NCBI GenBank assembly: GCA_002733995.1
Contig: NVXR01000039.1
Location: 1-47,080, forward strand
Direction: 5' to 3'
DNA length: 47,080 bases
Source of the DNA: Desulfotalea sp.
GTDB lineage: Bacteria; Desulfobacterota; Desulfobulbia; Desulfobulbales; Desulfocapsaceae
Shown here piece by piece: positions 1 through 7,624 of the stretch (position 1 is the stretch's first letter; each line of letters opens with the position of its first letter). The position numbers were made by a program, and so were the translations under genes. Under the pieces are notes generated by a model. It was not told where the DNA came from. It was given only the letters and a program-made list of their open reading frames with translations, and did no database searches.

Positions 1-1
1 C

Positions 2-133
2 AAACACCCAAGTAAACGGATTTGGAGCATCTATGAACAGTTACAGGCGGTGGTTTCGTTTAGTGAAGATACATACCCTGGCTTCTTTTCCCACTTACCG
101 GGGCTAGCCGATATTGGCAGGTCGCCTGAATAG
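2..133 (+). CDS. C-terminal tail of an unrecognised gene (partial)
   Basis: An open frame runs from the window edge to a TAG at 131-133 and encodes 43 residues, ending in FFSHLPGLADIGRSPE. It lies 33 bases upstream of glmS on the same strand. I do not recognise the family. The last 70 bases have a diverged copy at 7226-7290 on the opposite strand, where the frame is broken by stops. The tail may therefore belong to a repeated or mobile gene rather than a housekeeping one. Only the terminus is visible. Confidence 0.35.
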   Translation, partial: KHPSKRIWSIYEQLQAVVSFSEDTYPGFFSHLPGLADIGRSPE

Positions 134-135
134 TA
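67..135 (+). repeat. Dispersed repeat, copy A
   Basis: This segment matches the reverse complement of 7226-7290. In the 38-base core starting CCCACTTAC, 32 positions agree by eye. A weaker, shorter copy is at 7460-7505. Copy A overlaps the end of the partial open frame upstream of glmS. Confidence 0.5.
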
Positions 136-166
136 ATAAAATCGAATATATCAGAGAGGAAAAAAT

Positions 167-2008
167 ATGTGTGGCATTGTAGGCTATTGCGGCCCAAAGC
201 GTGTTGTTCCTGTAATTTTAGAAGGTCTCAGGCGTCTGGAATACAGGGGCTATGATTCAGCCGGAATCGTATACCTTGAAAACGGTGAACTCATAAAACA
301 TCGTGCAAAAGGCAAATTGGCCAATCTTGAGTCTATAATTGGGGATGCCATTATTGCTCCGGCCCACATTGGTTTGGGTCATACCAGATGGGCAACCCAC
401 GGTGCTCCAACAACAGAAAATGCACATCCCCATAGTGATTGTACGGGTGAACTTGTCGTTGTCCATAACGGTATTATAGAAAACTATCACTCTCTGAGAA
501 GTGAACTCAAGGCAAAAGGCCATATCTTCACCTCTGAGACCGACACCGAAGTCCTGGCTCACCTTATCGAAGATAATCTTGATGGTGATTTGGTTGCGGC
601 GGTAAAAAAAGCGGTTGCTCTTGTTGAGGGATCGTATGCCCTTGGTGTCTTGTGGGCTAAAGAGCCTGGGAAATTGATTGCTGTACGAAATCAGAGCCCT
701 CTGGTTTTAGGCCTAGATGATGAAGGTGGTTCTTTTCTCGCTTCGGATATCCCTGCTTTACTGCCGTATACCAATAAGGTCATATTTCTTGATGATATGG
801 AACTTGCAGTATTGACGGCAGGCAAACAACAAATTTTCTCCCTTGAAAGCGGCGAACCTATTGAAAAAGAGGTGGAGATTATAAATTGGAATTCAGCCAT
901 GGCCGAAAAAGCTGGCTACAAGCATTTTATGCTGAAAGAAATTTATGAACAACCCCAAGCCATTACCAATACCGTAAGTGGCCGTGTCAATCCCGAGACG
1001 GGGCATGTTGACCTGCCAGAGCTTAATTTAACGGACGCAGAGCTGGCGAATATTGATCGTATAGTCTTTGTTGCCTGTGGTACTTCCTGGCACTCTGCAC
1101 TTGTTGCAAAGTACTGGATTGAAAAATATGCCCATATCCCCGTAGAAGTTGATATTGCTTCAGAGTTTCGCTACAGACATCTACTCTTAAATGAGCGGGT
1201 ATTGACGATTACCCTCTCGCAATCCGGTGAAACAGCAGATACGCTTGCCGGTTTACGCATTGCCAAGCAACTCGGCTCTAAGGTCGTTACCATCTGTAAT
1301 GTGGTTGGTTCGACCATGACCCGGGAGGCGGATGGAACGATTTATACCCATGCAGGACCAGAGATTGGGGTTGCATCAACAAAGGCTTTTATCTCCCAAC
1401 TGGCGGCACTTTTTCTTCTTACACTCCATCTTGGCCAGAAAAGAAAGACTATTAGTCAAAAGGATAGTCTACAGTTTGGTAGAGATCTTATAGATATCGC
1501 GGGAGTGATAGATAAAGAGTTAGGCCGAATTCATGACGACGTCAATGTTCTTATTGAATCGTACTATGATAGTCGCGATTTCTTATTTATCGGTCGGGGG
1601 GCCAATTTCCCCATCGCACTCGAGGGAGCGTTAAAGCTCAAAGAAATTTCATATATCCATGCAGAAGGCTATGCCTCGGGCGAACTCAAGCATGGGCCCA
1701 TTGCCCTGATTGATAAAGACATGCCTATCCTTGGCCTGGTGCCCCAAGATGATGTGTATCAAAAGTCCATTTCTAATGTTGAAGAAATCAAGGCCCGTCA
1801 GGGGCGTATTATTCTCATTGGTACAGAAGGGGACAGCCATCTCAAAACCATAACCGATGACGTCATTTACCTCCCCAAGGTAGCGGACAGCATGAACCCC
1901 ATTCTTTACACAATTCCGGCTCAGTTACTCGCCTATGCCATAGCGACCAGGCGCGGTTGCGATGTTGACCAGCCCCGTAATCTCGCTAAAAGTGTCACCG
2001 TCGAATAA
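167..2008 (+). CDS. glmS: Glutamine--fructose-6-phosphate aminotransferase (isomerizing)
   Basis: GlmS makes glucosamine-6-phosphate from fructose-6-phosphate and glutamine, the first step toward UDP-GlcNAc for peptidoglycan and LPS. The 613-residue length fits the family. The N-terminus MCGIVGYCG puts the catalytic cysteine at residue 2 of a class II glutaminase domain (about 1-225). Two SIS sugar-isomerase domains follow (about 285-420 and 455-600); CGTSWHSALVAKYW lies in the first. The C-terminus carries the family motif DVDQPRNLAKSVTVE. The start is set by a GAGAGG ribosome site 7-8 bases upstream of ATG. The gene appears monocistronic. No glmS ribozyme is evident, as expected outside Firmicutes. 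Confidence 0.98.
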   Translation: MCGIVGYCGPKRVVPVILEGLRRLEYRGYDSAGIVYLENGELIKHRAKGKLANLESIIGDAIIAPAHIGLGHTRWATHGAPTTENAHPHSDCTGELVVVHNGIIENYHSLRSELKAKGHIFTSETDTEVLAHLIEDNLDGDLVAAVKKAVALVEGSYALGVLWAKEPGKLIAVRNQSPLVLGLDDEGGSFLASDIPALLPYTNKVIFLDDMELAVLTAGKQQIFSLESGEPIEKEVEIINWNSAMAEKAGYKHFMLKEIYEQPQAITNTVSGRVNPETGHVDLPELNLTDAELANIDRIVFVACGTSWHSALVAKYWIEKYAHIPVEVDIASEFRYRHLLLNERVLTITLSQSGETADTLAGLRIAKQLGSKVVTICNVVGSTMTREADGTIYTHAGPEIGVASTKAFISQLAALFLLTLHLGQKRKTISQKDSLQFGRDLIDIAGVIDKELGRIHDDVNVLIESYYDSRDFLFIGRGANFPIALEGALKLKEISYIHAEGYASGELKHGPIALIDKDMPILGLVPQDDVYQKSISNVEEIKARQGRIILIGTEGDSHLKTITDDVIYLPKVADSMNPILYTIPAQLLAYAIATRRGCDVDQPRNLAKSVTVE

Positions 2009-2052
2009 GTATTAAATATTCCCGGCTATTTATGTCGGAGAGTAATAAAGTG

Positions 2053-2105
2053 TCATACTGAACGAGCGATCGCATTTCTGAATTTACGATTCTCGTTCGG
2101 TATGA
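2053..2105. terminator. Inverted repeat after glmS, possible transcription end
   Basis: TCATACTGAACGAG (2053-2066) pairs with CTCGTTCGGTATGA (2092-2105) over 14 positions with one G-T pair, around a 25-base loop. It begins 44 bases after the glmS stop. There is no clean T-run after it, so intrinsic termination is uncertain. A similar long-loop hairpin follows the chemoreceptor gene. Confidence 0.4.
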
Positions 2106-2310
2106 TGTCTTTCCTTCCTTTGTTGTAATTTCAAGATCCACTTCTTTTGCCATACCTCTTTCACCAGTTTAACGACGCTGAATTCAAGCAATAAATGCAA
2201 CACGCCTACCTGTAAAGACTTCCACCCCCCGTGCTGAAATGGGAAATTTACTCCCAACGAAAGTGAAGATGGAAAACCTCATTTTGCCTAATGTCACGAG
2301 TGGGGTTTAA

Positions 2311-2571
2311 TTACCGCTTACGTTGTTATCAATAACGGAAAAATACAGGGTTTGGGTCAATGAGTTGCGTGATCGAGAACATTGGCAACCTGGATGTATA
2401 GCTATAGATGAGGCAGGCACAGAATTTATTACCACTGAAGGAAATGATTATGATGGTGCAGAAATTTGGCAGGCCCAAGCATGATACTACGGCATTCTAG
2501 AGCCACCTGCCAAGGACCTTCATGGAAAAATAGTATCGTGCATAGGTGGCCAAAAATGGAGTAACCATTAA
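2311..2571 (+). pseudogene. Broken small reading frame, unknown product
   Basis: Between a TAA at 2308-2310 and a TAA at 2569-2571 the frame stays open except for one TGA at 2482-2484. Translation gives a protein-like sequence with YRVWVNELRDREHW, then GAEIWQAQA, stop, YYGILEPPAKDLHGK. The sequence on both sides of the TGA looks coding-like. A single TGG-to-TGA change in a real gene would explain this. There is no convincing ribosome site or ATG start, so it is probably a truncated, inactivated remnant. The family is not recognised. Confidence 0.3.
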
Positions 2572-2629
2572 TTAATGGGCTGCAGGACATCTGTCGATAA
2601 ATTGGGCTAAAAGTGTTTTTTGTACAAAT

Positions 2630-3052
2630 TCAATACCGTGCCAGTATTCTTGATTTTTCTGTATCAAATTCTTTTTTGGTAATTATCCCTATTTTTTTTA
2701 GTTCAGCAAGTTTTTTTAATTCTGTGTACATGTCGTTAGGATTTTTGATTAGTAGTTGTGCTGTACCGCCAGGTTGTACGCATTTAAAGTGTAGCTCGGT
2801 TGATCCAAGACGCCCAGGGACTGCTGGTATAACTGATTCCCGTAGTGTTAGTAGCTCAAGGCTTTTTTTATCGCAAAATGCATTTGCTTCTTGATAGACC
2901 TCTGCCTTATTAATGAACGACACACCAAGACCAGGAGAACCATCCTTCTTTCCAATGAAATATGAGTCCTGACTCATGGGGATGACGCCCGTACTTGAAC
3001 AGCCGGAAATTATTAAGAATATAAATGCAACAAGGATTGATATTTTATTCAT
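2630..3052 (-). CDS. Small lipoprotein with C-terminal SHOCT-like segment
   Basis: The 140-residue product starts with a lipoprotein signal peptide: MNK, a hydrophobic stretch, then the lipobox ISGC with the lipidated cysteine at residue 18. The mature protein should be anchored to a membrane on the periplasmic side. Residues about 108-138 (YTELKKLAELKKIGIITKKE and on to the end) match the SHOCT pattern, a short amphipathic helix-turn-helix often found at protein termini and thought to mediate oligomerisation. The middle part has two or three cysteines and no recognised domain. The gene stands alone between decayed regions; its function is unknown. Confidence 0.7.
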   Translation of the reverse strand: MNKISILVAFIFLIISGCSSTGVIPMSQDSYFIGKKDGSPGLGVSFINKAEVYQEANAFCDKKSLELLTLRESVIPAVPGRLGSTELHFKCVQPGGTAQLLIKNPNDMYTELKKLAELKKIGIITKKEFDTEKSRILARY

Positions 3053-3175
3053 TTTGTTACCTTATTAACACATAAATGAGTTTTTGCAGAAACTGACTAT
3101 CTTGAATTTTGTAATGTTATACAGAAAGAATGTATTCTAGGCAACCTGCAAGATATCAAGGCAGGAGCAAGAATA

Positions 3176-3475
3176 ATGAAACTGATGACAGTTGAAGGAT
3201 TTCATGAAGTGGTGAAAGAACAAAACGTTTCTTTTGAACATTATTCTTTTGTGTGTCCTCAGTGTGGGACTGTCCAAAGTGCTGAGAACCTGATCAACGC
3301 CGGGCTATGTGAAATTTTCGATCAGGTTCAGAAGTATTTGGCTTTCTCGTGTGTTGGTAGGTTTACGGGAGCGAGTTCTCCACGAAAAGAAAATGATAGT
3401 GAGCCTTGCAATTGGACTTTTGTGGAGCACATAAAAGTCCGCGAAAAGCATCCGATAACAGTTTTCGCTTATTAA
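3176..3475 (+). CDS. VVA0879-family, phage-type protein with replaced C-terminus
   Basis: The 99-residue product shows features I recall for the VVA0879 family found in phages and prophages: CPQCGTVQS (residues 27-35), KYLAFSCVGRFTGA (53-66) and CNWT (78-81). The paired cysteines suggest zinc binding. Family members are usually somewhat longer. The residues after CNWT do not look like the family and are encoded by DNA that on the other strand is an IS3-type orfB remnant. The natural C-terminus was therefore probably replaced when the IS inserted, at about 3419-3450. The function of the family is unknown, and expression here is doubtful. Confidence 0.55.
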   Translation: MKLMTVEGFHEVVKEQNVSFEHYSFVCPQCGTVQSAENLINAGLCEIFDQVQKYLAFSCVGRFTGASSPRKENDSEPCNWTFVEHIKVREKHPITVFAY

Positions 3476-3720
3476 AAATAATGCGTATGCCCTGAGAATA
3501 CTCATATTACTGTCGCCAACTGCAGTTACCACCATCTCACGTCCAAGAGAAAGTTTTACCATTTTTTTTTGCCATCGCCTCTTGAATGATTTTTTTATTT
3601 AAATAGCACTTCAGCATACATATTTTTTAGGCGACGATTCTCTTCTTCAAGCTCTTTTATTTGTGTCATTAACGAAGCATCCAGCCCAAACTTCAATCTG
3701 CTGCACTTATTGTCCTACTT
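3440..3720 (-). pseudogene. IS3-family transposase remnant (orfA end and orfB start)
   Basis: Read on the minus strand, 3715-3600 encodes SRLKFGLDASLMTQIKELEE followed by ENRRLKNMYAE. This is the leucine-zipper end of an IS3-family (IS407-like) OrfA. After a frameshift, KKIIQEAMAKK follows at about 3600-3565, the usual OrfA terminus. From 3562 to 3452 the frame reads GREMVVTAVGDSNMSILRAY and on to LFLISENCYR, matching the start of OrfB (REMA..AV...SIR.AC..F.ISETCYR). The similarity then stops. Frameshifts and truncation at both ends make it non-functional. It lies between the damaged VVA0879-type gene and the ABC permease. Confidence 0.7.
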
Positions 3721-3769
3721 CAGCGGCCTTTACCTGCTCGTAGGGACGTAACGTTGGAGAATAGCGGAT

Positions 3770-4432
3770 TTATAATCTGTCGGGTATTGCATAGCGTCGT
3801 TCAAGGTAATAGGAAATCTTTGCCACAGTAAATGTCATAATGAAATATAAAAAACCGATCACTAGATATATCTCAAATGCTCTAAAACTGCGGGTGTATA
3901 TGAGTTGACCCACACGAGTTAATTCGGTAATTGCCAGCACAGAAACAAGGGATGTCTCCTTTAATAAGCTAGAAAAAATGTTCATTAAAGGAGGGATAGA
4001 AACGGCTAAAGCTTGGGGCATAATCACATGGGTAAGCGTTTGGCACCAGTTGAGCCCTAGTGCATACGCTGCTTCTTTTTGTCCAGAGTTGATAGACTGT
4101 AATGCCCCACGAACAACTTCAGAGATGTAAGCCCCGCCATTCAGTCCTAGGCCAATTATTGCCGCTTGAAAACTGCTTAAAGTAATGTTGATAGTAGGTA
4201 AGCCGTAATAGATAAAAAAGAGTTGGATAAGAAGAGGCGTTCCCCGGAATATTTCAACGTAGGGTGCAAAGAGAAGGCTTAACCACCGAGACTTTGAGCG
4301 TAACACGCCAACACAAAAACCTATCAGAGAGGCTGCACAGAAAGAAAGAAATCCTATTTTAACTGTGACAACTATACCAGCCCATAGGGCAGGGATGGAC
4401 CTTGTCACAATTTCGAATTGAAAATCCATCAT
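3770..4432 (-). CDS. Polar amino-acid ABC transporter permease (HisM/GlnP type)
   Basis: An inner-membrane permease of the polar amino-acid ABC importer family, 220 residues, the normal length. It has about five transmembrane segments. The EAA-loop region ALGLNWCQTLTHVIMPQALA contacts the ATPase in this family; the upstream RGTPLLIQLFFIYYGLP is also typical. The start codon follows directly on the stop of the binding-protein gene, so the two are translationally linked. No ATPase gene follows; an IS3 remnant begins about 50 bases downstream. The ATPase may have been lost, or the one at 8343-9077 may be shared. Confidence 0.92.
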   Translation of the reverse strand: MMDFQFEIVTRSIPALWAGIVVTVKIGFLSFCAASLIGFCVGVLRSKSRWLSLLFAPYVEIFRGTPLLIQLFFIYYGLPTINITLSSFQAAIIGLGLNGGAYISEVVRGALQSINSGQKEAAYALGLNWCQTLTHVIMPQALAVSIPPLMNIFSSLLKETSLVSVLAITELTRVGQLIYTRSFRAFEIYLVIGFLYFIMTFTVAKISYYLERRYAIPDRL

Positions 4433-5221
4433 TTATTGCTGTTCCACCCTTAACCAGGAATTATATGCCTGGTCATAGGCCCCATTACTTTTAATTTCTT
4501 TAAGCGCATTGTTTACTTGTGTGGTGAGCAGTTGCGCATTTTTAGGCAGCACAATAACAATCTCTGCGTGGGCAAGTGGGGTCTCAACTACCCGGTAGAA
4601 TGTATCTTTTTTGTCTTGTTGTACAACATAAGCGTAACCAACAAGTATGGCGTCAATGCGTTTGAATTTAAGATCGGTAAAGGCTTCCGGATTGTAGTTA
4701 TACCGTTTGATTTCTGAAAAAACATCTTCCATGCTGTCGGCTAGCTGTTCGCTGCCGAAACCAACTTGAACACCAACAACCTTACCTTTTAGGTCCTCTT
4801 TATTGTTAATAGTCATGTCATCTTTACGCACAACGATCACATCGGGTAATTCATAGTAGACATCGCTGAAACTGACATTTTTACCTCTTGTCTCAGATTT
4901 AGACATACAACTAATAAGCATGTCATAATCACCTTTATGCAAGCCTGCGAGCAATCCCTGCCACTCGGCATCTATGAATTTTGCCTTGACACCCATCTCT
5001 TTCGCGAGGGCGTTGCCAAGATCGACATCAAAGCCTTCAAATTGTCCTGTGTTTTCGTTTATCGATTCAAAAGGCGGATATTGCGCACAAAACCCCACTT
5101 TCATTTCTCCAGAGTGTTTCATCTTTGCAAATGAATTATCGGCAAAACTGACGCTGACAAGACCTAAGCTAAGCACCATTATGATGGCGCTCAGTGCGAT
5201 GTTAAGAGTATTAAATTTCAT
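4433..5221 (-). CDS. Periplasmic polar amino-acid-binding protein
   Basis: A solute-binding protein of family 3 (SBP_bac_3), 262 residues from the preferred start. MKFNTLNIALS begins a signal peptide ending near SVSFADN; the mature part shows MKVGFCAQYPPFE and FEGFDVDLGNALAKEMG, both standard. A longer frame reaches 5263, but the start at 5221 has an AGGGG ribosome site and places the signal peptide correctly. It overlaps the end of the upstream TudS-like gene by 11 bases, indicating coupling. The ligand cannot be read from sequence. The coupling to a desulfidase-like protein makes a sulfur-containing or amino-acid-like ligand plausible (inference). Confidence 0.9.
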   Translation of the reverse strand: MKFNTLNIALSAIIMVLSLGLVSVSFADNSFAKMKHSGEMKVGFCAQYPPFESINENTGQFEGFDVDLGNALAKEMGVKAKFIDAEWQGLLAGLHKGDYDMLISCMSKSETRGKNVSFSDVYYELPDVIVVRKDDMTINNKEDLKGKVVGVQVGFGSEQLADSMEDVFSEIKRYNYNPEAFTDLKFKRIDAILVGYAYVVQQDKKDTFYRVVETPLAHAEIVIVLPKNAQLLTTQVNNALKEIKSNGAYDQAYNSWLRVEQQ

Positions 5222-5762
5222 CGATTTTATCCCCTGTTTGATCTGATAATGTTGTGGTTTCATGGTGGAGAGAAATAAATGAAGGTGCTATTCCTTCAGC
5301 CCGGAGTAACTCTGCAAAAATTTCAATGAAAAGGCCTCGCCCTGCAACTGTTTTAAAATCTTTGGTAAGGTCTTTTTCATTATTGGCACAGATTGCGCCA
5401 CCACAGTAACCAATGCATGTTGTGTTGATGCCACAGTTGGGACTTCCATCCATACCAGCAACCCCTGAGATGCTATACCCCTCTTTGGCAAATGCTGTAA
5501 TTTGCAGCATAGTCGGGGTTAGAAGCATTTTGCAAAAATCTCGATAAGCCTTGTGGTCATACTGCTCCTTGGTCATCCCCCAACGGTTCATTCCGAGATA
5601 GCAGGTTTCTGGGCAAGGCAACTGTACTAAGCCGACACCGTTTTGTAGCAGAGATGCAAGGTCATCTGTGTAGACGCCCTTGGTATCAGCAAGAGGATAC
5701 ACCTTTGCATTACTGTTCAGTAAGCAGTGGCAGACGATAAAAATTGTTTTTCCGCGTTTCAT
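5211..5762 (-). CDS. TudS-related (CD3072-like) putative desulfidase
   Basis: This 183-residue protein resembles the TudS/DUF523-related group, in which three cysteines hold a [4Fe-4S] cluster used to remove sulfur from thiolated substrates such as thiouracil. Candidate ligands are Cys11/Cys13 in CHCLLNSNAKV, Cys50 in LPCPETC and Cys110 in GMDGSPNCGI. Further cysteines (116, 120, 125) are present. It is the first gene of a minus-strand operon with a binding protein and a permease, and its last 11 bases overlap the next gene. The family call is from memory of these motifs. The substrate is unknown. Confidence 0.7.
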   Translation of the reverse strand: MKRGKTIFIVCHCLLNSNAKVYPLADTKGVYTDDLASLLQNGVGLVQLPCPETCYLGMNRWGMTKEQYDHKAYRDFCKMLLTPTMLQITAFAKEGYSISGVAGMDGSPNCGINTTCIGYCGGAICANNEKDLTKDFKTVAGRGLFIEIFAELLRAEGIAPSFISLHHETTTLSDQTGDKIDEI

Positions 5763-6431
5763 AGCAAATTTGATAATTGGTAAAGTTGATGAGTTGAATT
5801 GTTAGAGTCTCTTTAACAAAATGGGTATTAAAATGGTTAGTTAAACCAATAATGCAAATGTGTCCAATTGGAAAAACCTATCGAGTGGCGGGGTGAGATT
5901 ACTCTTTTCAATAGTTATAGGACAGGTTTGCTAAGGTAAGTGTTCCAAAAGGATTGGCCCTTCCACTGATATGAGCGCCCGTCGCGAAGAGATACATTGA
6001 GGTATCATTATGTGACACCCTAACTCCAGATATCGTTGTAATGTCGTCGGAGGATCTAATTTATATACACAATTTCAGTTAAATGCCACGATGTGGCACA
6101 ACGGTTTTGGTGGGATACATATGGAACAGCACTATCGGTATTGGGTAAAAAATATCTTCAGGAAAACCTCGTCATCCAAGGGGCGTTAGCAGCAAAGATT
6201 GGGCTATATCTACTTATGCGCAAGTGTGTTCACCGCAGGCGTGGGGTGAGTCGCAAGCCGTGTATTTGGTGATCGAGGAAAAATGAAGAGGGGAGCTTGT
6301 TGACGTAGAAGGTTTGCAAGTTAATTTGCGCTTTTAGGGCGATGCGCAAATTAATTTGACAGGAGTAGGCATGTTCGGTACGTTAAATGCTCAGTTGAAT
6401 TTCTAATCCCCAACTACAGAGGAGAAAACGA
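5763..6431. other. Divergent regulatory region between two transporter loci
   Basis: About 670 bases between the minus-strand TudS-like operon and the plus-strand transporter/aminomutase operon. It contains the symmetric element TGGTTAGTTAAACCA (5834-5848), a perfect 6-bp stem TGCCAC/GTGGCA with a GAT loop (6084-6098), and a long palindrome at 6317-6358 (listed). I see no convincing gene. These symmetric elements are candidate regulator sites for the RpiR protein encoded in the locus; this is not shown. Confidence 0.45.
6317..6358. promoter_or_regulatory. Long palindrome upstream of the binding-protein gene
   Basis: CAAGTTAATTTGCGC (6317-6331) and GCGCAAATTAATTTG (6344-6358) are inverted repeats of 15 positions with one G-T mismatch, around a 12-base centre. 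It lies about 75 bases before the start at 6432. It could be an operator or a leader hairpin. There is no T-run, so a simple terminator is less likely. Confidence 0.45.
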
Positions 6432-7187
6432 ATGAAAGGAGTATCTCTTAGAAACGTTGTAACAGCATGTATTGTATTGGTAATGGTTTTAACCTGCTCA
6501 ACATTTGCAGCTGCAGAAAAACTCCGTGTTGGGGTTGATACCGCTTTCGTCCCTTTTGAGTTTAAGGGAAAAGATGGGAAATATACAGGTTTTGATGTTG
6601 ATTTGTGGGCAGGTATTGCCAAGCGAATAAAGGTTGAATATGAACTGGTGCCAATGGATTTCAATGGCCTCATCCCCGGTTTGACAACGGGAAATCTTGA
6701 TGTCGTTCTTGCCGCGATTTTCATTAAATCTGCCCGCGAAAAAGCTATAGATTTCTCCCATCCCTATTTCAGAGCTGGTTTGAAAGTCTTGGTCCGTGAA
6801 GAGAACAAAGACATCAACGGCCCTGCTGACTTGAAAGGTAAAGTTGTAGCGGTAAAAACCGGAACAGCCACTGTCGATTACGTTAAAACACTAGGTGTTA
6901 AAAAAATCACTCAATTCCCCAACATTGATCAGGCGTATATGGAGGTTGTTATAGGTGGGGCGGACGCGGCTATGCATGATACCCCCAATGTCCTCTACTA
7001 TATTAAAACTGCAGGACAGGGAAGAGTTAAAGCTGTAGGCGCAGACGTGAAAGCCGCATTTTACGGCATTGGTCTCCAGCAGGGAAGCGCATTACGCGAT
7101 AAAGTGAATGTTGCTCTTCTTGAGATGCAGGAAGACGGAGAATACGACACGCTGTACATCAAATGGTTTGGGGCAGCTCCTGAATAA
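6432..7187 (+). CDS. Periplasmic amino-acid-binding protein (GlnH/ArtJ type)
   Basis: A 251-residue SBP_bac_3 protein. A signal peptide covers about residues 1-28, ending in STFAAAEK. The mature protein begins LRVGVDTAFVPFEFKG and contains YTGFDVDLWAGIAKRI and AREKAIDFSHPYF, close to glutamine-binding GlnH proteins. A GGAG ribosome site precedes the ATG. It delivers a polar amino acid to the permease and ATPase encoded downstream. Its gene is separated from the permease by about 440 bases carrying two copies of a dispersed repeat, an unusual gap inside an ABC operon. The exact ligand is not determined by sequence. Confidence 0.93.
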   Translation: MKGVSLRNVVTACIVLVMVLTCSTFAAAEKLRVGVDTAFVPFEFKGKDGKYTGFDVDLWAGIAKRIKVEYELVPMDFNGLIPGLTTGNLDVVLAAIFIKSAREKAIDFSHPYFRAGLKVLVREENKDINGPADLKGKVVAVKTGTATVDYVKTLGVKKITQFPNIDQAYMEVVIGGADAAMHDTPNVLYYIKTAGQGRVKAVGADVKAAFYGIGLQQGSALRDKVNVALLEMQEDGEYDTLYIKWFGAAPE

Positions 7188-7225
7188 TTCGGCAAGTGAT
7201 GGCCAAATACGAAAAATAACGTAAT

Positions 7226-7290
7226 TATTGAGGCGGCTAGCCAATCTTGGCTAGCCCCAGTAAGTGGGGGATTAGTCGGGATAAGTATCT
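7226..7290 (-). repeat. Dispersed repeat, copy B
   Basis: The reverse complement of this segment aligns with 67-135: AGATAC.TA.CCC, then CCCACTTAC.GGGGCTAGCC, then ATTGGC and CGCCT. Further upstream on the minus strand, TTACAGCCGGTGATTTAGTTT (rc of about 7340-7360) also resembles the segment at 41-61 of the window. Copy B thus looks like copy A with an extra block of about 45 bases. Confidence 0.5.
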
Positions 7291-7459
7291 GTTTGGAATC
7301 ATATTGCAATAAGAGAAAACAAGGAAAATGATTTTTAAGAAACTAAATCACCGGCTGTAATTGTGTGTCAGCCGTTCAACTGCGCTCGATTGATGCTTCG
7401 AAACGTACAGGTGTGGCCAGTGCAGACCACAATAGACGGAGTTAGGACTGCTGCTACAT

Positions 7460-7505
7460 AGATATAACCTAATAAAGGCGGCTGGCTAAGATTGTCAGGT
7501 CGTCA
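7460..7505 (+). repeat. Dispersed repeat, copy C (short)
   Basis: AGATATAACCT followed by GGCTGGCTAAGATTGTCAGGTC matches the two ends of copy A (AGATACATACCCT and GGCTAGCCGATATTGGCAGGTC) with an internal deletion. About three quarters of the bases in the second block agree. It is the weakest of the three copies. Confidence 0.35.
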
Positions 7506-7624
7506 TTTTTTATGTCTCGTGTTCTTTTCTCCTGGAAGTGATACAAGACTTCTTAAAAGTAACAACCCTCCAATCTGAAATCTTTAGAAGTTTTCGCTGC
7601 ATTAAATATAATGGTAAAGAAACT

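Larger units (their letters stand above)
2009..2629. other. Gene-poor stretch after glmS
   Basis: About 620 bases without an intact gene. It holds a long-loop inverted repeat just after glmS and an open frame broken by one TGA (listed separately). The part at 2110-2310 shows nothing I can name. Together with the IS remnant further on, this looks like decayed accessory DNA. Confidence 0.5.
7188..7624. other. Repeat-bearing gap inside the ABC operon
   Basis: This 437-base gap separates the binding protein from its permease. Repeat copy B (minus orientation, 7226-7290) and copy C (plus orientation, 7460-7505) face each other across it. The GGCTAGCC palindrome occurs twice (7235-7242 and 7249-7256), and CCCCAGTAAGTGGGG (7255-7269) can form a small hairpin. 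The layout suggests inserted, decayed repetitive DNA. I see no intact gene. Confidence 0.5.

Noticed and set aside
167..2008. A glmS ribozyme or riboswitch upstream of glmS
   Set aside because: Only 33 bases separate glmS from the preceding stop codon, and no matching structure is visible.
2613..2894. 93-codon plus-strand frame
   Set aside because: It is antisense to the lipoprotein gene, which has a clear signal peptide and lipobox and a SHOCT-like end.
6083..6110. TGGCAC followed by a T-run resembling a sigma-54 promoter
   Set aside because: The GC of the -12 element is missing at the required distance from the GG of the -24 element; the bases there are TT.
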